This document shows positions 21,401-33,093 of a stretch of 64,000 nt of DNA, piece by piece. The first letter of the stretch is position 1, and each line of letters begins with the position of its first letter. The position numbers and the translations under genes are program-made. A model generated the notes under the pieces. It saw only the letters and a program-made list of their open reading frames with translations. It was not told the DNA's origin and searched no databases. This DNA is from Holacanthus passer (taxonomy: Eukaryota > Chordata > Actinopteri > Pomacanthidae): the NCBI GenBank assembly GCA_025331565.1, contig JAFREQ010000024.1, positions 2,108,501-2,172,500 on the forward strand. Direction: 5' to 3'.

Positions 21401-21585
21401 GTTTATGCAGCTATCACTGTTAGGACTTTGCATTGACCTCAGAAATGATGTTTTGCTTCATTAGGACCAGACTTTGGTCCCCGTGAAGACTATAGGTCCC
21501 AACCAGGTTTATACCAGAAAAGGTCCCTGATAGGTAACACAAACGTGCCCCCCCACACACACACACAAACACACACACACACGCC
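21400..21585 (+). mobile_element. Second type of (AC)n-bracketed repeat
   Basis: Immediately right of an (AC)n tract: GTTTATGCAGCTATC, TGTTAGGACTTTGCATTGACC, TTAGGACCAGACTTTGGTCCCC, TATACCAGAAAAGGTCCC, then AC-rich sequence again. It is reminiscent of other fish repeats with GAGGAC/GTCCTC words, but is not the same family as copies A, B and D. Confidence 0.45.
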
Positions 21586-21653
21586 CACTTCCATTACTGC
21601 TTCATCATGTTGACCCCACATCAACCCCCCAACGTCAGCTCTGACCCCAGTCT

Positions 21654-21976
21654 ACCCTTCCTCCACTCATCCCTCTTTTCTCCCCTCCTCCTCCTCCTCT
21701 TCCTCCTTCCCCCCTTCGTCTCCATCTCCTCTTCATCCCTCCTTCCAGACTCCCTTCATCACTCCTCTCCTTCCCCTCCTCCTTTCTGTCTCTCCTCCCT
21801 CGACCTGAAAGAGTCATTGTGCGGCCAAACCGAAGAAGTGAAGGGGACGAGAGCGGCCGAGCGGAGGGAGAGGCATCAAAGATGGAGGAGAAATAATGAA
21901 GGGATGAATGAGCGAAGAAAGGAAGGAAGAAGGGACGAGGAGGTGGAGAAGGATGAAGAAAAGAAGGAGAGGAGCT
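21654..21976. repeat. Pyrimidine tract followed by purine tract around a short unique core
   Basis: 21654-21806 is almost all C/T and 21831-21976 almost all A/G on the same strand. The core between them is GACCTGAAAGAGTCATTGTG. The two arms are roughly complementary in composition. The ORFs here are artefacts of that bias. Confidence 0.75.
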
Positions 21977-23820
21977 GAGTTGATGTTTAACGTTAGATGT
22001 TAGTAAACTTTATTTAAACTCTTTATTAACATTTATCAAGAACATAATAAATAACACACAACTAACTTTCACATAGAAACACGTGATTGGAGAAAATAAA
22101 TTAGGTGAAAGCAAACTTGATTTTCTTGTTAAATCCCTAAATAATGCAATTTATTTATTCTACGTACTTGAAATATTGATAATTACCTTGTTTTACATGT
22201 TCTGATGTTGATTATTAACAATATTAACAAAGCATTAATATTACAGAACATAGTGTCAATTTAACCTTCAGTTCTCTTCAACTCAACACTTTTATTGTTT
22301 CATCTCAGTTTAGTTCAGTTGACTTTATCGCAAACGACACAGAAACATTCCTCCGTATTTTCTCGGACTCTTTTTCCTTCTTTCTCTTCCCGGCGTCGCT
22401 GTACTCGGGAGGTTCGACCTGTTTGTCTGCATCTCGGAGAGCTTGATGTCATTTTTACGAGCTCGCCGGGGCATTTCCTGACCGCTGTTCAGCGACTTTA
22501 ACACACTGCTAATTAGAGACACCGAAAAGGACAGAGAGAGGGAGAAAAGAGAGAAAGAGGAGGAGGGGGAAGGGAGGAGAGTGTTTGTGAGTTAAAGGGC
22601 GGGGAGGAGAAGAGTGAGTGTAATAGCTCCTATTAGCACATACCTTCAAAGAGCAACATGTTTTACAGACTGGCGGAACATCATAATGTCTGAGGAGACG
22701 AGAGGAGAAAGGAACCGAGGAACAAGTTTCTGTTCAGCTTTTCATCACTGAACTTCTTCTTTCAGCTCCGGTCACATTAAGAGAAAGTTGGAGTCAAAAA
22801 TAAAATCTGATTCTCTCTTTTATTTTTGCAAACTGAGTTCGATTTCTGTCCAACTCAGTGCTGCTAAAATCACTTTTTATTGAATGTAGATACACATGTT
22901 GTAGTTCATGTAAAAATGGCTCCATTTCCTGGACGTGCAGCTTAGCTTAGCTCGTTTCTGCTAACACTTCCAAAACCCTCCGTCCAACCTTTCTGATCAT
23001 TTGAATTTGTTGAAGAGGAAAATATGGAGATGGTGAATGAACCTGATTTTGAAATATATATTAAAATGTGACAAAGCCACTAAAAATTTATTGACAGATG
23101 AGAAATGAAGAATTCAGATCATCCTGAGATTGTGGTGAAATTGAAATTTAAGGTGTGGAGAAGAGGTGACAGAGAGGAGGAGGGGAGGAAGAAGAACGGG
23201 GCAGTTTGTTTGCTGTGTTATCTGTCACACGCTGCAAACACCAAACTGCAGCCGCTGTTCTTCCTGGACCCTGACGTGACCTCATCTATAATGTTGGAAC
23301 ACACACTCTGAAAAGTCGAAGAGCCAAGAAGAACCGACGTGAGTATTCACTGATAATCAAAGAGAAATCTACGAGGTGCCGCTGGAGAAGCGCTGCAGCC
23401 GAATGAAGAACTGTTTATATTCCACAAAAGCTGAGACTGATCGGCCTGGGTCTGATCGCGTGGGTCTTTCATGAGGAACCCTGAAGTGCTTCGACCCTCA
23501 GATGTCACTGAAGGACAAAACTCAAGTAGCTCTTCCTGAGCAAATCAGTGCAGCACAATTCAGCGGAGAGAAGGTGAAGAGCTGCTGTCACCTGACTCAG
23601 TCAGGTAGAGTCACTGCAGGTAAACTCAGGTTAACACAGAAGCTTGTAAATGGTATAAAACACGTGTGTGTGAAAATCTGTCATTGACCCAACACAAGGT
23701 TTGTGGACATTTTTCACATTTTGCAGGTTTTCACATGTGACAGTTGTGATATGATAAAGGATTTAAGGACTGAGGGTGTGAAGGTAGAAGTTTTCTCCGA
23801 TGTGCTTCATGGTTCCATTA
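21977..23820. other. Unique sequence with one CNE-like patch
   Basis: AT-rich to 22510. 22600-22690 (GTAATAGCTCCTATTAGC, GAGCAACATGTTTTACAG) looks constrained. The rest shows no exon or repeat I can support; small ORFs have no known domains. Confidence 0.4.
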
Positions 23821-23849
23821 GTGTGTGTTGTGTGTGTGTGTTGTTGGCA

Positions 23850-23945
23850 CGAGCAGCCCAGAGGGAATCAAACCCCCAACCCGTCAATAGTTGTCCTGAA
23901 CCCCGAACCTGTTGCCCAACAGAGTCTCAGTTACTCAGTAACTCT
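23850..23945 (-). mobile_element. Possible tRNA-derived SINE relic
   Basis: The minus strand has GGTTTGATTCC, one base from the pol III B box, with a weak A-box-like TGGGCAACAGG about 45 bases upstream and AC-rich sequence downstream. It is heavily decayed and could be chance. Confidence 0.3.
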
Positions 23946-24111
23946 CAGCCTCACTTATCAAACACCTTCCTGCGGACGCCCATCAACACCAGTAGCCTGC
24001 TAACACTAACTGCTTCCCCTCGGCCTTCCTCTTCCTCCTGTCCTGTCATCAGGTGACTCCTCCTCCTCCTCCTCTTCCCCCCACTCCATTTCCCAGCAGA
24101 CAGTTCTTATC

Positions 24112-24124
24112 TGACCTTTGACCC
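24112..24124 (-). promoter_or_regulatory. DR1 nuclear-receptor element
   Basis: On the minus strand GGGTCA-A-AGGTCA, two direct half-sites with one-base spacing, the arrangement bound by RXR heterodimers, HNF4 and COUP-TF. Confidence 0.4.
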
Positions 24125-25318
24125 GTGATGAGCAGAGATAGAGGAGACAGTCCTCACTCTCTCACTTTAAAAAAACAACACATCACCTCTTGGTAGCGCC
24201 GCGGCCTCGGGCGATCGCTCACAGCCTCCGTGTTTGTGTCAGTGAGCGAGCTCCAGTTGGTTTTTCTTATGAACTCGATTATTTTCATCAAGAGAAGTTT
24301 AGTTCACATTAGACTCAGTGTTTTAAGTGATGATGGAAGAACATTATTGCTTGGGGGCTGACAACAAAAAGGGATGTCAGTGTGATCGAACATCGTCTTT
24401 ATGATCAAGGAGCAAATAGACAATAAAGGGACGACAAAAACATTGAAAAATATTCAGCTTCAGCTTCAACATTTTTAAAATTTACATTTGATACAACCCA
24501 TGAATTCAGAGGAGCTTCTGGTTGAGGCAGTCATTGATTATTTAGACTTTATGAGGAAGACAAACATGTTCCCGACGTTTTCAGTCGACATTATTGAATA
24601 AACTTGAGCACCTTGAAATATTAGCAAAGATGAAATTCGAGCATTCAACAACAGTTTAGATGAGGAATCAAAAGCTTTGTTTGAAATTGCACCAGCAAAC
24701 GTACAATTAATCTGTAAATCCCGTCCGTTTGCATCACCGGTTACCTGAGATTTAACAGATTATGTAACCGGAAATATGCAAATACGCACATAGAAAACAC
24801 AACCAGTAACAGTGTCCAACAGCAGACAAGGACGAGCTGGAAGCTTTCAGCTCACGGCCGAACGCAGCTCCTTGTTTCGGTGGCCTACAATCCCATTCAG
24901 AACGAGTGAAAATAAACTGTGGATTGATGGATAAAGATAGAAAGAGATTACGTCAAAGTGGTCATAAAGTTTTCAGTTTCATCTAAAGCCACAGCGAGTT
25001 AAACCGGTCAAACTAACATTGAAAAGAAGTTAAAGTGCATCGGATCAGAATTAACTCTGCACGTTGGCAGATTTTCACTTTTGGTAACAGAAAATAAAAC
25101 TTTACGAGTCGTTACGAGACTAAATGACTTGTTAAGGTGGATATTTTTGTATGGAAGTGTTTCCTAACCCGGACGCAGGGGTGTGTCTCCCTGTTCGTGT
25201 GTCTGACAGGGGTGTATTTTGTTATGGTCTGATCTGACTGAGCTCTTAGTGTTAAGCAATGCCAAAGGTTGAAAGGGTGGAGAGAGAAAGAGAGAGAGAG
25301 GTAGTAACAGGCAGGGAA
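24125..25318. other. Unique non-coding sequence
   Basis: A CpG-rich patch lies at 24192-24255. The rest is AT-rich unique sequence with no recognised feature. Confidence 0.45.
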
Positions 25319-25411
25319 TGTGTGTGTGTGCGTGTGTGTGTGTGATCCTCTGTAATTTGTCCAGGCCTTGCACTGAGCCTGTAATTACTCTCCTGGCATG
25401 CCTGGCATGCA

Positions 25412-25468
<57 letters not shown>

Positions 25469-25578
25469 CACGGCCACAGGATGTGTCTCACGATAGCCCA
25501 CGTGAAAGAGATAAGTGCAAAACACAAATACCACACACGGCACAAAGCAAAAGTGACACACACACACTCAAACACACT

Positions 25579-25608
<30 letters not shown>
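25319..25608. repeat. AC/GT microsatellites with a CNE-like spacer
   Basis: Interrupted GT 25319-25343, (AC)n 25410-25468 and (AC)n 25557-25608. The spacer 25344-25409 (GATCCTCTGTAATTTGTCC, CTGTAATTACTCTCC, CTGGCATGCCTGGCATGC) is homeodomain-word rich and may be constrained. Confidence 0.85.
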
Positions 25609-25609
<1 letters not shown>

Positions 25610-25745
25610 TGTCATGGCGGTGAATAATTGCCGTGTTGGACATACTGACACAGTGGACCAACTGTCCTCTAGCTGGTTAATATTTAGTTAACCAGCCGCT
25701 CACATGATCGGAAACACACAGTGGGAGACAAGACTGATGTAGTTA
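25609..25745. promoter_or_regulatory. CNE-like block with an HNF1-like palindrome
   Basis: High-complexity sequence (GGTGAATAATTGCCG, CAACTGTCCTCTAG). It includes a perfect inverted repeat at 25673-25695: CTGGTTAA, TATTTAG spacer, TTAACCAG. GGTTAA...TTAACC are HNF1 half-sites, though the spacing is longer than the usual one-base spacer. A (GT)n tract follows at 25760-25786. Confidence 0.4.
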
Positions 25746-25786
25746 CAACACTCGACAAAGTGTGTGTGTGTGTGTGTGTGTGTGTG

Positions 25787-26806
25787 ACAAAGAATAGGAA
25801 GAAGAATGAAAAATAAACCGAACTCAAATAAGAAAGAACAACAGACGTGACAAGTGTATTTGTGTGTGACCTGATTCTCAAGAAAGTACTAAAGACAAAC
25901 AGGTGTGTTCGAGCGGCTCCAGACAAACAAACACAAACAATCCTATTTTCTGCCATTACTCATGTTGTAAAGTGACCAATGGCGTGTGCACATTCAGAGC
26001 CAGATGCAGATTAAAAACATGTCAACGTTTTCTAATATTACAATAAAGTTGTCTGCACGCTACGTCCGCTTCCTGCCGTCCGCTTTGAAAGCTCGTTCTG
26101 CAGCGACACCTTGCAAACTGAGTTTTATTCCAAGCAAAAAAAAAAAGAAGCCCTACAAACCGACATGCAGCCCTCAAGTAGTGATGTGTGTGTCATTCCT
26201 GAGGACAAAATAAAAGAGTGAACAGCAGGGAGAGTTTTTTATTGCCAGCCCTCTCTTGTATCAGAGGATCGCACAGCCTTCAAGGTCTGAGGTCTGAGTT
26301 CAGAGGCTCGCTGACGTTTGAGGTTGAAATCTTTTGAACTCGCCGTCAGAGAAACTTTACAGAAACACTGCGCTCACTTTGTTATTATGCTGTTATATAC
26401 AGTTCTACACTTTACACTACATAACAGCTGTGAGTGTGTTTATGTGTGTGTGCGTGTCCTGATGTAAACCCTACTCTCTCTATCAGCGCCGGGTTCAAAC
26501 CCACAGGAAGCCACACACACCAAAACCTGCAATCATTAACCTGCACATGCACGCAGACACACGCGAGGACACACACATGAAACCCACACGCACATGCCGT
26601 CGCACAAACTGGTGCACGTACACGCGCACTTGCACGCATTAAAAAATATGCGGGTTTAAATGCAGACACACAAACAAAGAAACAAAACTTGGAATGTGAC
26701 ACACACACGCTATTTAATTGTCAGCGCAGGTAACACACACTTCCGACAAAACAAGACGGCGTCATGCTACCAACTGAACCACAACTAGTCATCAGCTCGT
26801 CCGCGA
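25787..26806. other. Unique non-coding sequence with AC-rich stretches
   Basis: Scattered CACACA and CACGC words from 26435 to 26740 but no long pure tract. No gene recognised. Confidence 0.45.
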
Positions 26807-26808
26807 AC

Positions 26809-26863
<55 letters not shown>

Positions 26864-26873
26864 CACACACACC

Positions 26874-26958
<85 letters not shown>
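26807..26958. repeat. Longest (AC)n microsatellite in the window
   Basis: About 152 bases of AC repeat, with three AAAC-type interruptions and one CCCACGC interruption in the left half and a pure run of about 75 bases on the right. Interruptions on one side suggest that only the right part is now expanding. Confidence 0.95.
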
Positions 26959-26960
<2 letters not shown>

Positions 26961-26964
26961 AGCG

Positions 26965-27075
26965 CTCAGGGCCTGAAGATATGGAAGCTGCTAATGCCTC
27001 AGTTGAGGCCTGAGCAATCAATCACTGATAAAACACACCAGCTTTATGGTCTTGGAACAAGGTGAGCGCTGTTTA

Positions 27076-27078
<3 letters not shown>
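26965..27078. promoter_or_regulatory. CNE-like block
   Basis: GAAGCTGCTAATGCCTCAG, GAGCAATCAATCACTGATAAA (PBX/HOX-like words) and AGCTTTATGGTC between two AC tracts. The right tract is 27079-27112. Conservation not tested. Confidence 0.35.
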
Positions 27079-27114
<36 letters not shown>

Positions 27115-27185
27115 TAACCATTGACCCGAAATGGAGACCCAGCTTTTTTCCACAATTGTACCAGAGCTGGTCTTTGGTCTGAATT

Positions 27186-27199
27186 GCGCCCCCTGATGC
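27186..27199 (-). promoter_or_regulatory. Candidate CTCF site (reverse)
   Basis: On the minus strand GCATCAGGGGGCGC carries the CTCF core CAGGGGGCGC; two flanking positions differ from consensus. Orientation is opposite to the sites at 2.34 and 35.51 kb. Confidence 0.35.
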
Positions 27200-28007
27200 C
27201 AAGTTCACACCACAGGATCACAGCACTGATTTTCCAATCATCAACAGATCACTGACAAAAACTCCCAGATCAGGCAAATAGGTGCTAGATCGCTACGTGT
27301 GAACTGCTCAAACACGTGATCCGAGAGCTCGTCGATGCTTCGCAGATGCCAAAGGAGACCAAACAGGTTAATATCGGGTCCATGTACTGAGCTACAGCCA
27401 ATCAGAGCAGACGCAGACGGGGGAGGAGTCGAGAAGGAGAGATGAAAGTGCACCGGAGCAGCAGCCAGAAACCACATCCAAACCACAACCATTTCTTTTT
27501 CTTCCTTATTTGTCTGCTGCAAATCAACGCACAAAAACTTTGACCACTCGTTTCTTGCAGACATTCATTTAGGACAAAAGAATTCATTTTGGTATCACGT
27601 CATCGCGTTTGTTTTCCTGACAAAATGTAGTTTGGAGACCAGACGGACTCGTCGAGGATTCCTGCTGGTGAGAGACCTTGTAATGCGTTTCCCCCTGTTG
27701 CCGATCAGTCATGTAGCGTTCAAACCACAGCGGCTTCAACATTTCCAATTACAAGACAGACAGTATTTAGTGTGCACAGCACGGCGATCAGACGACTCTG
27801 AAAGTCACGTTGTGTCACCAAAGCCATTAGTCATACACGCGCGCACACACACACACACACAGTTTGTGAAATAGAAAGTATGGAGGCCGAGGCCTGGCCG
27901 TGCACCGCCCTGATGAACAAAGGAACAAACAACAGAAACGAGGATTTAGTCTCATAAACCCTTCTTCCCCGCCCCTGACGGCCCTGTTGAGCAAACCTGG
28001 CAACCGG
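27200..28007. other. Unique non-coding sequence
   Basis: No exon or repeat recognised. The two overlapping minus-strand ORFs near 27.4-27.58 kb have no domain. A short AC tract lies at 27838-27861. Confidence 0.45.
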
Positions 28008-28020
28008 TGACCTTTGACCT
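28008..28020 (-). promoter_or_regulatory. Perfect DR1 element
   Basis: On the minus strand AGGTCA-A-AGGTCA, the canonical RXR/PPAR/HNF4 direct repeat with one-base spacer, in high-complexity sequence (27965-28030). Confidence 0.5.
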
Positions 28021-29025
28021 TAAACAAGAAACATGCAGTGGTGTAGTTACCAGAGACCTTAGAGGCGTATTAAAGGTATAAAATCATACACACACTTGTT
28101 CTCTGTCTCACTCAGAGTCAGAGGAGCTGATATCAGTCTCAGTTATAGACGGTGAACAAGGTTTTGTTACGTCCTGTTCTCCACTTTTCCTCTCTGATCA
28201 TTAATGAAGTAGATTCACAGATCTCAGAGATAACTGTGAATTATTTGCTCAAGTTCAAACATGTCTTTGCCTCAGTTTACCTCAAGTGAATTTGTTTGTG
28301 TTTGCACCAACTCGCTCAGATTTTGGTTTTGGTTTTATTTGTCCAGGTTATGAGATTCCTGCCACCAGAGGTTTATTTCTGGTGCTCATGGCGTGATGAA
28401 AACATTCACCAACAACATCTCTTTCTGGAAACAAAGTCAGTGAAGATAATCCACAGAACACACTGTCAAATTCTATTTCTCAGATAGAAAATACTACTTG
28501 TGAAAATGAGCACTTTATATTATCACTTGTTTGAACACACTGAACCAACAGATCAACAGTGGAGAGGTGGATCAGTTTACACGAACCTTTAGACATGTTT
28601 TCTGTTGTGACACTGGGTCGACATTAGAAATCTGTCTCAGTGTTGTGAACCCAAGTGGACGACAGCTGCTGTGCTCCAAGAAAGAGCGAGATACGAACCT
28701 TTCAATCCTGCAGGAGATGAATGTTTGAAATTTAAAAAAAAAGACGTTCAATAAAGTGAAATATTCCAGCTCGGTTTGATCAGTTGTGTCACTTGTGATC
28801 TGGCGTCACGACAAATGAATGATTTGCGAGGACACAAATCAACCAGTGACCCAGCACCACACACACACTCTGACCAAACTGACCCACACACAGTGACCAA
28901 AGGAAGCCACCAGCACTGCAATAACAAGGTAACAAGGTGACAGACACACACACAGACGGAGTCATGGGGAAGATGGGCTGCGGGGGTTCAAACAGCTGAG
29001 GGTACAAATTGATTCTCACTGACTT

Positions 29026-29028
<3 letters not shown>
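28021..29028. other. Unique non-coding sequence
   Basis: AT-rich unique sequence with no recognised feature. Confidence 0.5.
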
Positions 29029-29070
<42 letters not shown>

Positions 29071-29120
29071 AACTCACAAATTGACCAAGAACACACACAG
29101 ACACACCCTGACCCTAACCC

Positions 29121-29154
<34 letters not shown>
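29029..29154. repeat. Two (AC)n tracts
   Basis: Pure AC 29029-29068 and 29123-29154, joined by AC-rich sequence containing CCTGACCCTAACCCC. Confidence 0.95.
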
Positions 29155-29157
<3 letters not shown>

Positions 29158-29279
29158 AATGAACAGACTGACACACACAGTAGAAATGACAGAGCTGTAT
29201 GGAGACACAGTGTCTGGCTCCATATTTAAATGCCACTCTGTCACCGTGTGTTTGTGTTTCTGTATCGCTCGGCCTCTCT

Positions 29280-29375
29280 GCTTTTATTACTCTGTTATTT
29301 ATCAGTGGTAATGAGCTCGGGCCTTCACGGCCTCGCCCAGATTTACACAGCGACCCGAGGGGGGAAACACAGAAC
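29280..29375. promoter_or_regulatory. CNE-like block
   Basis: TTATTTATCAGTGGTAATGAG, CGGGCCTTCACGGCC and CAGATTTACACAGCG are high-complexity and unlike the flanks. Conservation not tested. Confidence 0.3.
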
Positions 29376-29867
29376 TCAAATATTTCAGTTAGTCATTTTT
29401 AAATGGGAGGAGCTGCTGATTCCACGACGACTTTTCTCTTCTGTAACTTTTCCTTTAATGAGATTCTCAATGTTCCTCAACACAGAAACTCTTGGGTACT
29501 TCTTATTATGGGCAGTACTTTTAATTAATTCCACTTAGAAGCCCAAGTTTTTTTTCATGGCAGATGGTGGACGTTCAAGTACGAGTTGCAAATTAGTCCC
29601 AAAAACTGACCAAGAATCTGAAAATGAACTGATGTAAAACGCTGGATGTTTTGTCGGGTCGTGTCTCTGGAGCTTCAGCTCACTGTTTCGGCACAATTCA
29701 GAGCTCAGTGATTTCATATCTATCTAAATGCTTCAGGGGAGTCAAAGTTGACTTCTCTCTTCATGTATTTATGTCCACAGACATTTCATCAAAGAACCAG
29801 ATATTTTCTAACTTAGTTGTTCATCTTTTATATTGATGATTCAACAGTTTCATGTCCATCCAAGACG

Positions 29868-29948
29868 TACAAGTCAATTTCATTTAAATAGCTCAAAATA
29901 TCAAATGGATTTAAAACCTGTAGAACATATGATTCCCTCTTTGTCACC
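29868..29948 (+). mobile_element. Fragment of a fish interspersed repeat
   Basis: CAATTTCATTTAAATAGC, then CAAAATATCAAATGG, then ACCTGTAGAACATATGA and CCCTCTTTGTC follow the order of a common teleost repeat (TTTATATAGC...ACAAATTTG...CATACGACACCCTCTGTC). Strongly decayed. Confidence 0.45.
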
Positions 29949-30543
29949 CATCATTTCTACGTCTACGTAGAAAATGATTTTCACTCGTTTATTGCTGGAT
30001 GCCCAAAATAACTTTTCCTGCTGCAGCACTGTTCTCAGTGTTCTCAGTGTAAGCAGCTCTAATGGTTCCTTCGAGTGGAGTCTGCTTCATCATGTTTACT
30101 AAAAGAGTCCATTTGACGTCTGACTGATGTGGTATTCAGACTTAAAGTGGTTTTTTTCTTTAGGTCCAAATTCATGAGTTGTAGCACATTCTGATGTCAG
30201 AGCCGATGAAAGTGAATTTGAAAGTTTTATTGTGTCTCATTAATTGCTTCTTTTGTTTCTTCGCATTAGTCTAAATGCAAGAAACAAAATAAATCACCAT
30301 CTTTGAAAGAGGAACAAGACAGTATTTACAACTTTGAATTAAATTTTCAATTCAATTAGTGTTGAGCTGTTGTTGCTGTGCATTGATCTGTATTTCAACA
30401 GGAAACTAAAAGACTCTGCAGTTTTTCACATCTTTGAGCTTTTGTCTGTTTTATCAGTTTCAGCTAACGTGTGTTTCTGTGTTTTCTCCACATGAAACAG
30501 GGTTTAAAAAGACTGAGTAAACCCTGAGTGACCTTTTATTACA
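29949..30543. other. Unique non-coding sequence
   Basis: AT-rich with nothing recognised. Confidence 0.5.
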
Positions 30544-30690
30544 CCACACACACACACACACACACACACACAGTCCATTTGGTAGTGTGCCAGCAGCTTT
30601 TCCTCTGTAATGTTATCAGTCATTTCTTCATTACACCTGGCTGTAGTATTCGCTGGCTCGCTGCCAGCAGCCGGTTCTGTGTGTGTTAGA
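30544..30690. promoter_or_regulatory. (AC)n tract and CNE-like block
   Basis: AC tract 30544-30573, then GTCCATTTGGTAGTGTGCC, TAATGTTATCAGTCATTTC, CATTACACCTGGC and GCTGGCTCGCTGCCAGCAGCC, high-complexity sequence that looks constrained. Confidence 0.35.
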
Positions 30691-31545
30691 GAACGAAAGA
30701 AAGAAATGCCATCATATTGTCTGAGTTAATCCTAAAGCAACAACACTGTGTTCAAACATCGAGCGTCGCCTCCCTGCATCGAGAAAATCCGGCCTTCAAA
30801 CGGCACGTCTGTTCATGATCGACACTTTCTTCAACCAGGTGTCAACAGACGCCACTTTTGTGTTTTTCGATGTTATTTCCTCATCATTTGTTTACCTGGA
30901 AACATGGGTGAGACTTACAGGTAGAACAACATCCAAACTGGTTGTTATGCCGCTCATTAAAGACAATTAAAAAGAGGACAAAGTGAATCTAGGTGAGTTC
31001 TATTTTGATCTGGGTTAGACGGTGTCACGTCTCACCGCGACCTGAAACAAACCAACTGCTCCTCATGTTGTTTCACTGCGGGTTTGTTTGATCTGTGCAG
31101 ATGTGTACGATCATTTCTGTGTTAGCATTTCCCAGTTCATATGTAGTGAAGTTCATGTTGGGGAACTTCCTCAACTGTCACAATGTGCTTCACAATAAAT
31201 AAATGAAGAGCGCGGACATCGAATATAACATCATGAATGAATATGTTTTTCTGTGATGTTCTGCTTTCCTCGTTCGAACAGTGGATCAGTGTGTGTGTCA
31301 CAGTGAGAGTGACAAAGAGGTGCAACCCTTTTAATTACACAACTGACATATGTAGGAATGCAAGGAGTGGTGTGTGTGCGTGTGTGTGTGTGCGTGTGTG
31401 TGTGTCGGTCCCGACCCGGCCCTGACCTTATGTCTCTGTGTATGTATGTACATATGAATGCTTTTAACCCTCTTTGTCGGTGTGCGAGTGTGTGCGTGAA
31501 ATGCAAGGCGTCCCAGCCATCCCAGGCGGCCGTCCGTTAGCTCGC
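30691..31545. other. Unique non-coding sequence
   Basis: No exon or repeat recognised. Short interrupted GT tracts near 31369-31405. Confidence 0.45.
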
Positions 31546-31549
31546 TCAC

Positions 31550-31612
31550 CTGTCGCGCGGCACGAAGCCCAAAGCAAGCACAGCGGCAGCTGACGGGGTC
31601 AAAGTGCATCCC
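31550..31612 (-). other. Weak candidate exon end (CpG-rich)
   Basis: On the minus strand an ATG (31609-31607) opens 20 codons that run into a consensus CAG|GTGAGC donor (exon end 31550). The stretch is CpG-rich, and a DR1-like word (31596-31608) overlaps its start. No promoter box was found upstream, where a GT tract lies. It may be only a constrained element with a chance donor. Confidence 0.22.
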
Positions 31613-31617
31613 AGAGT

Positions 31618-31721
31618 GTGTCTGTGTGTGTGTGTGTGTGTGAGTATCAGCTATTGTTGTTCTTTCTCCTTTTTTTCACCCCACCTTGTGTTCAGTAACT
31701 CTAGTCTTTTTATAGCTGCTC

Positions 31722-31768
<47 letters not shown>

Positions 31769-31806
31769 GATGGCAGCAGTGAAAGCTCTGGTACTGCTGT
31801 TGATTT

Positions 31807-31837
<31 letters not shown>

Positions 31838-31930
31838 GATCAGCCACAGTGCAGATCGACTTTCACACCAGCCTGTTCTCTGCTTAGCACCAAAGCACCT
31901 TCACCTTCACTTCACACACACACCACACGA

Positions 31931-31963
<33 letters not shown>

Positions 31964-31967
31964 GGCC
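31618..31967. repeat. Microsatellite cluster: GT, AC, TC, AC
   Basis: (GT)n 31618-31641, (AC)n 31728-31767, (TC)n 31813-31837 and (AC)n 31936-31961, with short spacers. Confidence 0.92.
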
Positions 31968-32577
31968 AGAATAAAGCTCCTGTAGAAAGATAGACGTTTC
32001 TCCTATTATAAATAATAAGCTAAATATTTTAGTATCATGAAGCAATAAATCAAAATATTCCCTATTTTCACAGTTTCAGTTTCAGAACAGTGAACAGGGA
32101 GGAGATCTGGGAGTTGGGAGCGTCGCTGTTTGCAGCTGGGATCGATTGAAAAATGAATCCTCATGAAGGTCAGATGGATTATTCAACTGTCAAACTGGCT
32201 TTCTCGTCTGTCCTGTGGCCTTTGTATGTTTCTTCACTTTGTGTTTTTCAGATAACAGAAACGCTCATCAGCTTCATGTTCAATGACCCGCACAGCTCAG
32301 GATGACATGTCCAACCTGCCTGTCCAAACCTACAGATATTTAACTTACAATAATAATGATGATGTGATTATAATTTGAGAAACTGGAACCAGCATATGTT
32401 TCACACTCTTGCATGATAAACGTCTTCAGTGATGAATGAAACTGTGACGTCACTGGACTCGATCGTTTCATCTCGACTCTCTCACAGACGCACGCTCGAA
32501 CACACGCATGACGCAGAAAGACAAAGGACAGGGTGTGTGCGACCCCTGACTGCGTCTCTATTCCTGCCCTGTAGCAG
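31968..32577. other. Unique non-coding sequence
   Basis: No feature recognised. Confidence 0.5.
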
Positions 32578-32590
32578 GGGTCAAAGTTCA
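32578..32590 (+). promoter_or_regulatory. DR1-type element (GGGTCA-A-AGTTCA)
   Basis: Two half-sites, the second with the AGTTCA variant used by many natural PPAR/HNF4 sites. Confidence 0.35.
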
Positions 32591-33056
32591 CAGTGGTCCT
32601 CATACTGCTTTTACAGGCAGTAAAAGACTGCAACTGAATACACAAGTCAAGGTGAAGGGAGGGGGCCAGGTGTGGGCGGCGAGGCACGACTTCCAGCTCC
32701 CGTTTAAAGACCACAGACGCTTGTCTGTCATCGGTCATGTCTGTTTTCTCTGTCGGGCCAAAACTGTTGATTCTAAAATTATGATCTTGACTGAGTTAAT
32801 ACTTGAATCATAAATAATTTTGAACATTTCATCTTGATCTAAAAAGCCCATGCAGCACGTTTTGCAAAGATGTTTGATCTGAAAATCTCACAGTAAAATC
32901 CAGCTATTCATTTATTCTGAAGATTTTTTAATCAGTTCAAAAGATGATGGGTGAACAGTTTGAAATATATTTAAACAATGAACCACTAAGTACCATTAAA
33001 GATATATAGCAGTATCAAGTATTGTGTGTTTTTTTAGTTTTGAGTGTAAAAGGAAG

Positions 33057-33057
<1 letters not shown>
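32591..33057. other. Unique non-coding sequence
   Basis: AT-rich after 32760; nothing recognised. Confidence 0.5.

Positions 33058-33093
<36 letters not shown>

Noticed and set aside
24635..24760. Possible short exon in AT-rich sequence
   Set aside because: No splice sites on either side in a consistent frame.
26807..26958. Possible CRISPR-like or tandem coding array
   Set aside because: It is a plain dinucleotide repeat without spacers, and the genome is a vertebrate one.
29105..29124. Telomere-like CCTAACCC words (also near 62978)
   Set aside because: Only one or two units, inside AC-rich sequence; no array.
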